Assembly: GCF_028279465.1 (NCBI RefSeq)
Contig: NZ_JANQNS010000006.1
Location: 1-64,000 of the forward strand
Origin: Parasphingopyxis sp.
GTDB lineage: Bacteria; Pseudomonadota; Alphaproteobacteria; Sphingomonadales; Sphingomonadaceae
Direction: 5' to 3'
DNA length: 64,000 nucleotides
Shown here: one piece after another, positions 36,412 through 46,419 of the stretch
Layout: each line of letters begins with the position of its first letter
Position numbering within the stretch: the first letter of the stretch is position 1
Notes under the pieces: generated by a model
Seen by the model: the letters and a program-made list of their open reading frames with translations, nothing else
Database searches by the model: none
Told to the model about the DNA's origin: nothing
Position numbers and translations under genes: made by a program

Positions 36412-38493
36412 ATGATCGAAACGGCCGGCATCTGGGGCCACGGAATCGCGGCCATCCTGTTCGGGCTGCTCGCGATCTGGCAGTTCGCCAATCGCGAAGC
36501 CCAATCGGGGAAGACGATCCTTGCCATCGCTTTCCTGCTCACCGCTATCTGGGCGGGGCTGGCCGCCGCCTTTGGGCCGGGCTCCATCGCCGCCAGCCTT
36601 GGCGAGACGGCGCGCAATCTTGGCTTTCTGACCTTCATGTTCGTGCTGCTGCGCCGCGGCCTCGGCGAGGATCGCCGGCCGTTCGTCGGGCTGATCTATG
36701 TTGCGCTGTTCGCCGTCGCGCTGATGCAGATTCTCACCAACGGCATGCTCAGCCTGTTGCCGGACAGCGCCGCCGTGCAGGCCTTTGCCGCGGAAAGCAC
36801 GGTGATCCTCGATCTGTGTTTCACCATCGGCGCCTTGCTGCTCGTCCATGCGCTCTATTCGGCGGCGACTCCCGAAACGCGCTGGGGCATCCGGCTCACC
36901 ATGATCGCGATAGCCGCGATGTGGGTGTACGATCTCAACCTCTACACCTTCGCCTGGCTGACCGGACGACCGCCGGTCGAATTGCTCGCGGTGCGCGGCG
37001 CGCTGATGATCGGCCTCGTCCCGACCTTCCTGCTCGCGGCTCGCCGCAACACCGATTCCAAACTCAAACTTTCGCGCAAGGTCACCTTCCGCTCGCTCTC
37101 GCTGCTCGCGATCGGCGGCTATTTCCTCGCCATGTTCGTCGCGACGCGGATCATCGATATGGTCGCCGGCAACAGCGCGGCGCTCGTCCAGGTCGCGCTC
37201 GTTTTCCTCTTCTCTGCCGGCGCCATCATATTGCTGCCGTCGAAACGCGTGCGCGGCTGGCTGCGCGTCAAGGTCGCCAAGCATCTGTTCGAACATCGCT
37301 ACGACTATCGCGCGGAATGGATCCGGTTCAACCATACCTTGGCCCGCCCAGGCAGCGGCGCGGACCCGCTCGATGCGCGGGTGGTGCAGGCGCTCGGCGA
37401 GATCACCGAAGCGCAGGGCGGGCTGCTGCTCATTCCGCAGGACGACAACAGCCTTCGACCCGGCGCCCGCTGGAACTGGGACGATTTCGAAAGCGCCGAA
37501 CCGACCGAAGACGGCGCGCTCGGCGACTGGCTCGGCACGAGCGGCCATATTGTTGAACTCGACCCGCTGCGGCGCGGCGAGCATGGCGATCCGGAGGCGA
37601 TCGCAACGCTCGTCCCGCATTGGATGCTCGACGAGGCGGACGCCTGGGCGCTCGCGCCGCTCATCCATCGCGACCGGCTCGCCGGCGCGGTGCTGCTGAA
37701 GCGGCCCAAGGTCGATCGCACGCTCGACTGGGAGGATCTCGATCTGCTGCGCATCGCGGGTCGGCAGGCCGCTAGCTATCTCGCTGAAGCACGCAGCCAA
37801 GATGCGCTGGCCGAGGCCCGCCGTTTCGACGAGTTCAACCGGCGCTTCGCTTTCATCCTGCACGATATCAAGAATCTGGTGAGCCAGCTGAGCCTCGTCG
37901 CGCGCAATGCGGAGCGCCATGCCGACAATCCGGAATTCCGTGCCGATATGGTCGCGACGCTGCAGGATTCGGTGGGCAAGATGAACGATCTTCTGGCCCG
38001 TCTCGCGCCCAAGGACCGCGCCCGCAGCGAGGCGCCGCGCCCGCTGGGTCTGCGCAAGATGGCCGAACAGATTGCCGGGCAGAAGGGTCAGGCGCATCCG
38101 ATCCGCATCGTCGGCGGCCCCGAATGCCATGCCATGGCCGATCCCGTCCGGCTCGAAACGGCGCTCACCCATCTCGTGCAGAATGCAATCGACGCGAGCC
38201 CGGCCGAAACGCCGATATGGCTGGTTGTGGGCGGCGATGACGACGAGGCCTGGATTGCGATCGAGGATAATGGCGCGGGCATGGACAAGGATTTCGTTCG
38301 CGAAAAACTGTTCCAGCCGTTCAATTCGTCAAAAACCGGCGGCTTCGGGATCGGCGCCTTCGAAGCGCGCTCGCTCGTCTTAGAAATGGGCGGCCGGATC
38401 GATGTCGATAGCCGAAAGGGCGAAGGCACGCGCTTCACCATCACCCTGCCTGCCGCGACGGCGGATGCCGAAACCGATCGGGAGATCGCCTGA
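36412..38493 (+). CDS. prsK: XrtA/PEP-CTERM sensor histidine kinase PrsK
   Basis: This 693-residue sensor has eight or so N-terminal helices (to about residue 290), a GAF-like domain (about 320-465) and a histidine kinase core with H484 in FAFILHDIKNLVSQLSLV. The N, G1 and G2 boxes are HLVQNAIDASPAET, DNGAGM and GGFGIGAFEAR. It starts one base after the sugar transferase gene and its last A forms the next ATG. PrsK/PrsR control exopolysaccharide genes linked to PEP-CTERM protein sorting. The input signal is unknown. Confidence 0.9.
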   Translation: MIETAGIWGHGIAAILFGLLAIWQFANREAQSGKTILAIAFLLTAIWAGLAAAFGPGSIAASLGETARNLGFLTFMFVLLRRGLGEDRRPFVGLIYVALFAVALMQILTNGMLSLLPDSAAVQAFAAESTVILDLCFTIGALLLVHALYSAATPETRWGIRLTMIAIAAMWVYDLNLYTFAWLTGRPPVELLAVRGALMIGLVPTFLLAARRNTDSKLKLSRKVTFRSLSLLAIGGYFLAMFVATRIIDMVAGNSAALVQVALVFLFSAGAIILLPSKRVRGWLRVKVAKHLFEHRYDYRAEWIRFNHTLARPGSGADPLDARVVQALGEITEAQGGLLLIPQDDNSLRPGARWNWDDFESAEPTEDGALGDWLGTSGHIVELDPLRRGEHGDPEAIATLVPHWMLDEADAWALAPLIHRDRLAGAVLLKRPKVDRTLDWEDLDLLRIAGRQAASYLAEARSQDALAEARRFDEFNRRFAFILHDIKNLVSQLSLVARNAERHADNPEFRADMVATLQDSVGKMNDLLARLAPKDRARSEAPRPLGLRKMAEQIAGQKGQAHPIRIVGGPECHAMADPVRLETALTHLVQNAIDASPAETPIWLVVGGDDDEAWIAIEDNGAGMDKDFVREKLFQPFNSSKTGGFGIGAFEARSLVLEMGGRIDVDSRKGEGTRFTITLPAATADAETDREIA

Positions 38494-39851
38494 TGGCTGA
38501 TACCAAACCCGTGCTTCTGATCGTCGAAGATGACGAAGGCCTGCAGCGGCAATTGCGCTGGGCCTATGAAGACTATGACGTCGTGATCGCCGGCGACCGC
38601 GAGACGGCGATCGATATGTTTCGTCAGCACGAGCCCGCGGTCGTCACGCTCGACCTCGGCCTGCCGCCCGATCCGGACGGAACGAGCGAGGGCTTTGCGA
38701 CGCTCGAAGCGATCCAGACGCTAAAGCCCGATACCAAGGTGATCATCGCTTCGGGCCATGGCGCGCGGGAAAGCGCCTTACGCGCCATTTCGAGCGGTGC
38801 CTATGATTTCTACCAGAAGCCGGTCGATATCGACGAGCTCGGCCTGATCGTAGCCCGGGCATTTCAGCTCCATGCGATCGAACGCGAAAATGAGCGGCTC
38901 GCGAGCCGCACCGGGGCGGATCAAACCGTGCTCGGCGGCATGATCACCGCCGCGCCGGAAATGCTCAAGGTCGCGCGCACCATTGAGCGCGTCGCATCGG
39001 CTGATGTCTCGGTCATGCTGCTCGGCGCCTCGGGCACCGGCAAGGAATTGCTCGCGCGTGGCCTGCACGACGAAAGCCCGCGCGCCGACAAGCCGTTCGT
39101 CGCGATCAACTGCGCGGCGATTCCGGAAAATCTGCTCGAAGCCGAACTGTTCGGCTATGAGAAGGGCGCGTTCACCGGCGCGGTCAAAACCACCGAGGGC
39201 AAGATCGAACTGGCCGAGGGCGGCACGCTGTTTCTCGACGAAGTGGGCGACATTCCGCTGCCCTTGCAGGTGAAGCTCCTGCGCTTCCTGCAGGAGCGCG
39301 TGGTCGAGCGGATCGGTGGACGCAAGACGATTCCGGTCGATGTGCGGATCGTCTGCGCGACGCACCAGGATCTCGACGCGATGATCGCCGAGAAAAGTTT
39401 TCGCGACGATCTCTATTACCGGCTCGCCGAAATCGTCGTCACGATTCCCGCACTCGCCGAACGGCCCGGCGATCCGACGCTCTTGGCCCGCCACTTCCTG
39501 CGCAAATATGCCGGCGAGATGAACTCGGCGGTCAAGGGCTATAGCCCCGAAGCGCTGGCCGCGATCGAAGGCTGGAACTGGCCGGGCAATGTCCGCGAGC
39601 TCGAAAATCGGGTCAAACGCGCAGCCATCATGGCCGATGGCAAGCTGGTGACGGCCACCGATCTCGATTTCGAGGACAGCGCGGATGACGAACCGCTGAA
39701 CCTGAAGGCCGCGCGCGAAATCGCCGACCGCAAGGCGATCCGGCTCGCCCTGTCGCGCGCGGAGAATAATATCTCGCAGGCGGCCAAGCTGCTCGGGATC
39801 AGTCGCCCGACACTCTACGATCTGCTCAAACAATATGATCTGAGCCCATGA
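38493..39851 (+). CDS. prsR: Sigma-54-dependent response regulator PrsR
   Basis: This 452-residue regulator has a receiver domain with phosphoacceptor D54 (TLDLGLPPD), an AAA+ domain with Walker A GASGTGKE and the sigma-54 contact loop GAFTGA, and a C-terminal Fis-type helix-turn-helix (NNISQAAKLLGISRPTLYDL). It overlaps prsK by one base and the prsT gene overlaps it by four. It activates RNA polymerase with sigma-54 at PEP-CTERM and exopolysaccharide promoters. I found no convincing -24/-12 promoter upstream of the cluster here. Confidence 0.92.
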   Translation: MADTKPVLLIVEDDEGLQRQLRWAYEDYDVVIAGDRETAIDMFRQHEPAVVTLDLGLPPDPDGTSEGFATLEAIQTLKPDTKVIIASGHGARESALRAISSGAYDFYQKPVDIDELGLIVARAFQLHAIERENERLASRTGADQTVLGGMITAAPEMLKVARTIERVASADVSVMLLGASGTGKELLARGLHDESPRADKPFVAINCAAIPENLLEAELFGYEKGAFTGAVKTTEGKIELAEGGTLFLDEVGDIPLPLQVKLLRFLQERVVERIGGRKTIPVDVRIVCATHQDLDAMIAEKSFRDDLYYRLAEIVVTIPALAERPGDPTLLARHFLRKYAGEMNSAVKGYSPEALAAIEGWNWPGNVRELENRVKRAAIMADGKLVTATDLDFEDSADDEPLNLKAAREIADRKAIRLALSRAENNISQAAKLLGISRPTLYDLLKQYDLSP

Positions 39852-41842
39852 GCCGGCGGCGGCGCAAACGCAGGTTCCGGTTGAAGCTGCCGGCCATCCC
39901 GCGCCGCGCCTTGCTCTGGCTGGGCGGCGGCGTGGCGGTCGTCCTTGTGCTCGTCATGATCGTTTCGTTGCGCGGCAGCGATCCGGCCGGCGCCCTGGCC
40001 CGCGCCGAGGCCTTCGAAGCCAGCGGCAATCATCGGGCCGCCCGGGTCGAGGCGATGAACGCCGTCGACCACGCGCCCGGCGACGAAGCCGCATGGCGGC
40101 TGCTCGCACGCAGCCAGCTCGCGCTCGGCGACGGAACGGCCGCGCGCGGGACGGTCGAGCGAGCGCGCAATGCCGGCGTGCCGCCCGAACGCACCCGCCA
40201 CCTGATGGCCGAGGCGATGCTGCTCATGGGCGAAGCCGACGCCGCGCTGGCCGAAACCGAAAATGCCGAAATTGATCCCGAATTTTTCGGCGAAGCCGCG
40301 CGCATCCGCGGGCGTGCCTTCCAGCAGCTCGGGCAGATCCAGGCCGCGGCCGAAGCCTTCAACATCGCGATCGAGAACGATCCTGAAAGCGCCGGGCTCT
40401 GGCTCGATATCGCGCGTTTCCGACTGACGACCGGCGAACAGGCCGGGGCCATCGAGGCAGTCGACGAAGCGCTGCGGCTCGATCCGGCCGATATCGATGC
40501 GCTGATCCTCAAGGGCCGGATGGCGCGCGATCAATATGGTCTGGTCGCTAGCCTCGCCTGGTTCGATCGCGTGCTCGAGATCGACGACCGCCACATTCCG
40601 GCCCTGCTCGAACGCGCGGCGACGCTCGGCGAGATCGGCCGGATGCGCGACATGCTGGATACGACGCGCGACGTGCTCGCCCTCGATACCGGCAATCCGC
40701 GCGCGCTCTATCTGCAGGCGGTGCTTGCAGCGCGGGCGCGCGATTTCCCGCTCGCCCGGCGCATCGTCTCGCTGACGGGCGGCATGCTCGATGGCCAGCC
40801 GTCGATGATGCTGCTGCAGGCGACGATCGATTATGGCGAACAGAATTACGAGGCGGCGATCCGGCGGCTCGAGCGCCTGCTCGAATTCCAGCCGGCCAAC
40901 CGGACGGCGACCCGTCTGCTCGGCGCGGCGAAATTCCATGCCGGCGATATGCCCGCCGTGATCGCCGCGCTGGGCCCGCTCGCCGACCGCCCCGATGCCG
41001 ATAGCTATGTGCTGACCCTGGTCGGGCGCGCCTGGGAACGCGAAGGCGATTTCGAACGCGCCACGCTCTATCTGAGCCGCGCGGCCCGGCCCATGCGCAG
41101 CGGCCTGACGCCGCTCGGCGCGCCGCCCGAAGACGCCGCGGCTCTGGCGCTGATCCAGCGCGACGCACAAGGCGGCGGCGCCCGGGCCGAAGTCGAGCTG
41201 ATCCGCGCCTATCTCGCGCTTGGCCGCACCGGCGACGCACTCGCGCGCGCAGAAACGCTGCGCAACGCCAATCTCGGCGCGCCGGACGCGCATCTTATCT
41301 ATGGCGACGCACTCGGAGCCGTCGGCCGCTATGGCGATGCTGCGGCCGCCTATGCGAGCGCAGCGAATATCCGCTTTTCCGAACGTGCCGCGCTCGGCAT
41401 GTTTGAGGCCCTGCAGCGTGCCGGACAGCCGGAAGAGGCGTTGCGCGTGCTCAGCCTGTTCCGGCAACAAAACCCGCGCAATATCGCAACCGCGATGATC
41501 TCCGCGCAGCTCAACCTGCAGGCGGGGCGCTGGACCCAGGCGGCCGCGATCCTCGAACAATTGCGCCTGCGCCTCGGCGACCGCGACGCGGCGTTGCTCG
41601 CCAATCTTGCCTGGGCGCGATACGAGATGGGCGATGTGGACCGCGCGCTCGCGCTTGCCCGCCGCGCCTATCTGCTGCTGCCGATGAACGCCTCGACCAG
41701 CGAGATTTACGGCTGGATCCTTGCCGATGGCAGCAGCGATCCGGAATTGGGCATCGCGATGCTCGAAAAGGCGCAAAGCCTCGCACCGGACGATCCGCAG
41801 ATCGCCGAACGGCTGGCCGCCGCGCGCGCCGGCCAAACATAA
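39848..41842 (+). CDS. prsT: TPR repeat protein, PrsT-like
   Basis: This 664-residue protein has a basic cytosolic start, one membrane helix (about 21-42) and then tetratricopeptide repeats along most of its length, outside the cytosol. Its ATG overlaps the prsR stop by four bases. TPR proteins in this position (PrsT) are thought to scaffold exopolysaccharide assembly with PEP-CTERM proteins. There is no signal or sorting motif other than the anchor. The assignment depends on its context with prsK and prsR. Confidence 0.85.
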   Translation: MSRRRRKRRFRLKLPAIPRRALLWLGGGVAVVLVLVMIVSLRGSDPAGALARAEAFEASGNHRAARVEAMNAVDHAPGDEAAWRLLARSQLALGDGTAARGTVERARNAGVPPERTRHLMAEAMLLMGEADAALAETENAEIDPEFFGEAARIRGRAFQQLGQIQAAAEAFNIAIENDPESAGLWLDIARFRLTTGEQAGAIEAVDEALRLDPADIDALILKGRMARDQYGLVASLAWFDRVLEIDDRHIPALLERAATLGEIGRMRDMLDTTRDVLALDTGNPRALYLQAVLAARARDFPLARRIVSLTGGMLDGQPSMMLLQATIDYGEQNYEAAIRRLERLLEFQPANRTATRLLGAAKFHAGDMPAVIAALGPLADRPDADSYVLTLVGRAWEREGDFERATLYLSRAARPMRSGLTPLGAPPEDAAALALIQRDAQGGGARAEVELIRAYLALGRTGDALARAETLRNANLGAPDAHLIYGDALGAVGRYGDAAAAYASAANIRFSERAALGMFEALQRAGQPEEALRVLSLFRQQNPRNIATAMISAQLNLQAGRWTQAAAILEQLRLRLGDRDAALLANLAWARYEMGDVDRALALARRAYLLLPMNASTSEIYGWILADGSSDPELGIAMLEKAQSLAPDDPQIAERLAAARAGQT

Positions 41843-41879
41843 CTGGCGCGAAACGCGCTTCGGCGTCTACAAGCGCCCC

Positions 41880-42716
41880 ATGACCGACGACACCCTGTCC
41901 CGCATCGCCGATGCGCTGGACCGGATCGCGCCGCCACTCGGCGAGCCGGCCGATCCGCTTGCCCATCCCGCCTATATCTGGCGCGAGGGCGGGCTTCATG
42001 TCGCGCAGCATTTCGCGCCGCTCGATTTGGCGCTGCTGACCGGGATCGATGCGCAGAAAACGGCGGTGCTCGAGAATAGCCGCCGGATCTCGCAGGGTGC
42101 GGCGGCGCATGACATATTGCTCTGGGGCGCACGCGGATCGGGCAAGTCGATGCTGGCTAAAAGCGCCGTCGCCGCGCTGCAGGCCGAGGGCGAAAATCTC
42201 GCGCTGATCGAGGTCGCGTCCGACCGGCTCGACAGCTTGCCAGAGTTATTCGCGTTGCTCGCGCCAGTGGAGCGCGCCTTCATCCTGTTTATCGACGATA
42301 TCGGCTTCGACGGCGATGCGGCCGCCGCCCGCGCCCTGCGCTCGCTGCTCGAAGGCGGGGCCGAAGCGCGACCCGCCAAAATGCGGCTCTACGTCACCTC
42401 CAACCGCCGCCATATCGTGCCGCGCTCGATGGCCGAGCAGGACGATCCGGTGAACCCGCGCGACGCGCGCGACGACAGCCTTGCGCTATCCGATCGCTTC
42501 GGCCTGAGCCTCGGTTTTCATGCCGCGAGCCAGGCCGATTATCTGGCGATGATCGAGGCCTATGCGGCCCATTTCGAACTGGCCTTCGATGAAACGGACG
42601 CCATCGGCTGGGCGACCCGCCGGGGCAGCCGCTCGGGCCGTGTCGCCTGGCAATATATCGTTGAACTGGCTGGGCGCTCTGGCCGGTCTTTGGCAGAGAC
42701 AAACCGCGACAAATGA
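41880..42716 (+). CDS. DUF815 ATPase
   Basis: The true ATG is at 41880, giving 278 residues. It matches the DUF815 P-loop family: Walker A GARGSGKS, the acidic Walker B ILFIDDIGFD, and a Sensor-1-like YVTSNRRHIVP. DUF815 proteins are AAA+ ATPases with no known substrate, widely conserved in proteobacteria. It follows prsT after 37 bases and is probably part of the same transcript, though a link with exopolysaccharide is not shown. Confidence 0.86.
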   Translation: MTDDTLSRIADALDRIAPPLGEPADPLAHPAYIWREGGLHVAQHFAPLDLALLTGIDAQKTAVLENSRRISQGAAAHDILLWGARGSGKSMLAKSAVAALQAEGENLALIEVASDRLDSLPELFALLAPVERAFILFIDDIGFDGDAAAARALRSLLEGGAEARPAKMRLYVTSNRRHIVPRSMAEQDDPVNPRDARDDSLALSDRFGLSLGFHAASQADYLAMIEAYAAHFELAFDETDAIGWATRRGSRSGRVAWQYIVELAGRSGRSLAETNRDK

Positions 42717-42728
42717 GAAGGAACGCAT

Positions 42729-43940
42729 ATGAGCACAGTCCACGGCACCGCCGACAATAAATTCGCCGCCGTCCGCGAAGAATTCGAGCGCAATTTCGCC
42801 GAGCGGGGCGAAGTCGGCGCGTCGGTCTGCCTGAGCGTCAACGGCGAAACGATGGTCGATCTGTGGGGCGGGTCGGCAGACCCGGATACCGGCGCGGACT
42901 GGGGCGAGGACACGGTCTCCATCGTCTTTTCCTGCACCAAGGCGGCGGTCGCATTGTGCGCGCATATGCTGATCGACCGCGGCCAGCTCGAACTGCACAG
43001 GCCCGTCGCCGATTACTGGCCGGAATTCGCGCAGAAGGGCAAGGAGGGCGTCACCGTCCAGATGATGCTCAACCATCAAAGCGCCGTGCCCGCGCTGCGC
43101 GAACCGGTGAAGCCGGGTGGCTTTCTCGACTGGGACTATATGATCGAACGGATGGAGCAGGAGGAGGCCTGGTGGGAGCCGGGCGTGACGGCCGGATATC
43201 ATATGGTCAATTTCGGCTGGACGGTTGGCGAACTCGTACGGCGCGCTTCCGGCAAGGGCCTCGGGCAGTTCTTCCGCGAGGAAGTCGCCGAGCCGCTGGG
43301 CAGCGATTTCTGGATCGGTATCCCTGAAGATTTTCCCCACCCCATCGCGCCGATCCGGCTCTACCAGCCGACGGGGCAGGAAACGCCGATCCCGTTCACG
43401 ATCAAACTGCTGACCGAACCGAATTCGCTCCAAGCGCTGAGCTTCCTCAACACCGGCGGCTGGGGCCCCAACGATGCCGACGGACATCGCGCCGAGATCG
43501 GCGGCGGGGGCGGCATATCCAATGCGCGCGGGCAGGTGGCGATGTATACACCGCTCGCCAATGGCGGATCGCACAATGGCGTGACGCTCGTGTCCGCCGA
43601 CCAGCTTGCGATCATGGAGCGCTGCTCGGCAGCCACGGGCATCGATGCCACGCTGCTGAGCCGCACGCGCTTCGCTTCGGGTTTCATGAAATCGATGGAC
43701 AATCGCGCCTATCCGGGCGGCGAGCAGATGAGCGCGATCATCGGCGAGCGCGCCTTCGGCCATGTCGGCGCGGGCGGTTCGGTCGGTTTCGCCGACCCCG
43801 AATGCGGCCTCGCCTTCAGCTATACGATGAACCAGATGGGCCCGGGCATCATGCTCAACGAGCGCGGGCAGAGCCTGATCGACCGGACGTACGAAATTCT
43901 CGGCTATCGTTCGAACGCATCGGGGGCGTGGATACGCTAG
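42729..43940 (+). CDS. Serine hydrolase, beta-lactamase family
   Basis: This 403-residue protein has the class C beta-lactamase/EstB fold: the SxxK motif in SCTKAAVAL, a tyrosine-containing GYHMVNFGW where the YxN element lies, and a C-terminal GHVGAGGSVGFADP which takes the place of KTG. There is no signal peptide, so it is likely a cytosolic esterase rather than an antibiotic-degrading enzyme. It follows the DUF815 gene after 12 bases and may be co-transcribed. The substrate is unknown. Confidence 0.87.
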   Translation: MSTVHGTADNKFAAVREEFERNFAERGEVGASVCLSVNGETMVDLWGGSADPDTGADWGEDTVSIVFSCTKAAVALCAHMLIDRGQLELHRPVADYWPEFAQKGKEGVTVQMMLNHQSAVPALREPVKPGGFLDWDYMIERMEQEEAWWEPGVTAGYHMVNFGWTVGELVRRASGKGLGQFFREEVAEPLGSDFWIGIPEDFPHPIAPIRLYQPTGQETPIPFTIKLLTEPNSLQALSFLNTGGWGPNDADGHRAEIGGGGGISNARGQVAMYTPLANGGSHNGVTLVSADQLAIMERCSAATGIDATLLSRTRFASGFMKSMDNRAYPGGEQMSAIIGERAFGHVGAGGSVGFADPECGLAFSYTMNQMGPGIMLNERGQSLIDRTYEILGYRSNASGAWIR

Positions 43941-43989
43941 ATCGAGTGACTATCTCGGACCTGACCCAGCATCGAAAGGACGAACTCCC

Positions 43990-44574
43990 ATGAAACTCTA
44001 TTATTCGCCCGGCGCCTGCAGCCTCGCCGCCCATATCGCCCTCGCCGAAAGCGGCGCCGACTATGAAGCGATCAAGGTCGATATCCGCAAGAAGCTGCTG
44101 CCCGACGGCTCGGATTATCGCAGCGTGACGCCCAAAGGCTATGTTCCGGCGCTCGCCACGGACGATGCCGGTCTCATCACCGAAGCCCCGGCCGTGCTCT
44201 CCTATCTCGCCGACCATTACGATGTCGGACCGAGCGAGGGCGCAGACAAATATGCGATGATCGGCTGGCTCGGCTTTATCGGGACGGAGCTGCACAAACA
44301 GTTCGTCCCGCTCTTCTGGAACGGCAGCGAAGAGGCCAAACAGGCCGCGCGCGAGAAACTGGCCGGGCAGTTCGCTCTGACCGTCGAGCTGATGGAGGGC
44401 GCGGACTGGCTCGTCGGCGGTAAGCTGAGCGTCGCGGACAATTATCTGTTCGTGGTGCTGCGCTGGGCGCAGGGATTGAAGATCGACCTGCCCGCCGAGC
44501 TGGACGCCTATCAGGCGCGCAATCTCGAACGCGCCAGCGTGCAGCAGGCATTGGCCGACGAGGGGCTGGGCTAG
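43990..44574 (+). CDS. gstA: Glutathione S-transferase, beta class
   Basis: This 194-residue protein matches bacterial beta-class GSTs: SPGACSLAAHIALAES with the conserved active-site Cys, PKGYVPAL with the cis-proline, and LSVADNYLFVVLRW in the C-terminal domain. A ribosome site (AAGGA) precedes the start. It converges with the ABC-F gene, overlapping it by four bases at the stops. Beta-class GSTs take part in detoxification and stress protection. Confidence 0.92.
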   Translation: MKLYYSPGACSLAAHIALAESGADYEAIKVDIRKKLLPDGSDYRSVTPKGYVPALATDDAGLITEAPAVLSYLADHYDVGPSEGADKYAMIGWLGFIGTELHKQFVPLFWNGSEEAKQAAREKLAGQFALTVELMEGADWLVGGKLSVADNYLFVVLRWAQGLKIDLPAELDAYQARNLERASVQQALADEGLG

Positions 44575-46376
44575 CCGCTCTCCAGCGCTTCCGCCATCTC
44601 GGCAACTTCCAGCCAGCGCTCCTCATGCGCGGCGCGGGTGGCGCGGGCGTCTTCGATCTCCTGTGTCAGCACGTGAAAGCGATCCGCGTCGCGCTGATAG
44701 AGGTCGGGATCGGCGAGCGCCGCTTCGGCTTCGGCAATCGCCGCGTCGATCTTCTCGATTTCGCCGGGCAGCCGATCGAAATCGCGCTGGTCCTTGTAGC
44801 TGAGCTTGGTCGGCTTCGATGGCGGAGGAGGGGGCGGCGCTTTCGATTTCGGCTTGGACCCGTTGGTCTGCTTCTCAACCGGCGGCGTGCGCTTGCGTTC
44901 CCAGTCGGCATAACCGCCCGCCACAATATCGACCTTCCCCGACCCATCGAGGCCCAGCGTCACCGTGACCGTGCGGTCGAGAAAATCGCGATCATGGCTG
45001 ACGATCAGCACCGTGCCCTCATAATCGGCGATCACCTCCTGCAAGAGGTCCAGTGTTTCCATGTCGAGATCGTTGGTCGGCTCGTCGAGCACGAGCAGGT
45101 TCGAGATTTTCGCGAATTCGCGCGCCAACAACAGCCGCGATTTCTCCCCGCCCGAAAAGGTGCCGATCCGCGCGTCTGTCAGTTTCGAATCGAACAGGAA
45201 ATCCTTCAGATAGGCCTCGATCCGCTTCGGCGTACCGCGCACATCGATCCAGTCGCTACCTTCGCTGAGCACATCGCGGACCCGCTTGTCCGGCTCCATC
45301 AGTACGCGCTGCTGATCTATGATCACCGCATCGAGCGTCTTGGCGCGCTTGATCCGCCCGGCATCGGGCTCGATCTCGCCGGTGAGCAGTTTGAGGAGCG
45401 TCGTCTTGCCCGCCCCGTTCGCGCCGACAATGCCGATCCGGTCGCCGCGCTGCACCTTGAAGGTGAAATCGTTGATGATCGTGCGCCTGTCGTCTTCGGC
45501 GCCATAGCTTTTCGACACCCGGCGCGCATCAATGATGCTCTTGGTTTTCACCTCGTCGCTCTCGACCGCGAGCTTGGCGACGCCGGTTGGCGACAGCATC
45601 TGTTCGCGCCGTTCGCGCATCTCGTAGAGCTTGGTCAGCCGCCCCTGATTGCGCTTGCGCCGTGCGGTCACGCCGCGGTGCAGCCAGTGCATCTCGATCT
45701 TGAGCTTGGCGTCTATCCGTTCGGCCGCTTTCGCTTCCTCGGCATAGATTTTTTCGACCCATGCATCGTATCCGCCGAAACCGATCTCGGCGCGGCGCAG
45801 AGTACCGCGATCCAGCCACAGCGTCGCGCGGGTCAGGCGCTTCAAAAACGTCCGGTCGTGGCTGATCGCGATGAACGCGCCCGTGTAGCGGCCGAGCCAG
45901 TCTTCGAGCCAGTCGATGGCCGTGAGGTCGAGATGGTTGGTCGGCTCGTCGAGCAGCAGGATATCGGGGTCCTGCGCCAATGCGCGCGAAATCGCGGCGC
46001 GGCGCCGCTCGCCGCCCGAGGCGGTCTCGGGATCGATGGTGAGATCGATGCCGAGCTGCCCGGCAATCGCGTCCACCTCATGCGGCGCGGGCGCGTCTTC
46101 GCCAGCCAGCGTCCAGTCCTTAAGCGTCGCATGCCCGCTCATGTCCGGGTCCTGCTCGAGCAGCACGATATTGGTGCCTGGCTGGATCGTCCGCCGCCCC
46201 TCGTCCGCCTCGATCTGATCTGCAAGCAGACGGAAAAGCGTCGTCTTGCCCGTGCCGTTACGGCCGATCAGCGCCAGCCGGTCGCGCGCGCCGATATGGA
46301 TATCGATGCCGCGAAAGAGCCAGCCCGTGCCCTGGTTGAGCCCGAGATTTTCGTAGGAGAGAAGCGGCGCGGCCAT
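44571..46376 (-). CDS. uup: ABC-F ATPase, Uup type
   Basis: From the ATG at 46376 it has 601 residues with two ABC domains: the first has GRNGTGKTTLF and SGGERRRAAISRAL, the second GANGAGKTTLL and SGGEKSRLLLAREF. A proline-rich linker and a C-terminal coiled coil (about 500-600) identify Uup rather than EttA. An ATG three codons further upstream (46385) is an alternative. It has no membrane part, so it acts on ribosomes or DNA structures. It converges with the GST gene. Confidence 0.93.
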   Translation of the reverse strand: MAAPLLSYENLGLNQGTGWLFRGIDIHIGARDRLALIGRNGTGKTTLFRLLADQIEADEGRRTIQPGTNIVLLEQDPDMSGHATLKDWTLAGEDAPAPHEVDAIAGQLGIDLTIDPETASGGERRRAAISRALAQDPDILLLDEPTNHLDLTAIDWLEDWLGRYTGAFIAISHDRTFLKRLTRATLWLDRGTLRRAEIGFGGYDAWVEKIYAEEAKAAERIDAKLKIEMHWLHRGVTARRKRNQGRLTKLYEMRERREQMLSPTGVAKLAVESDEVKTKSIIDARRVSKSYGAEDDRRTIINDFTFKVQRGDRIGIVGANGAGKTTLLKLLTGEIEPDAGRIKRAKTLDAVIIDQQRVLMEPDKRVRDVLSEGSDWIDVRGTPKRIEAYLKDFLFDSKLTDARIGTFSGGEKSRLLLAREFAKISNLLVLDEPTNDLDMETLDLLQEVIADYEGTVLIVSHDRDFLDRTVTVTLGLDGSGKVDIVAGGYADWERKRTPPVEKQTNGSKPKSKAPPPPPPSKPTKLSYKDQRDFDRLPGEIEKIDAAIAEAEAALADPDLYQRDADRFHVLTQEIEDARATRAAHEERWLEVAEMAEALESG

Positions 46377-46419
46377 CGGGCGCATGTAGGCGGCGCGGCG
46401 AAGAACGGCCAGCCCGCAA

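Noticed and set aside
39815-41836. A 673-codon ORF antisense to prsT, and similar long antisense ORFs at 19375, 36262, 44625 and 48019
   Set aside because: GC-rich coding DNA leaves long open frames on the other strand. These lack ribosome sites and known domains, while the sense frames match families.
42729-43940. Antibiotic-resistance beta-lactamase
   Set aside because: It lacks a signal peptide and the KTG motif, and it groups with EstB-like esterases.
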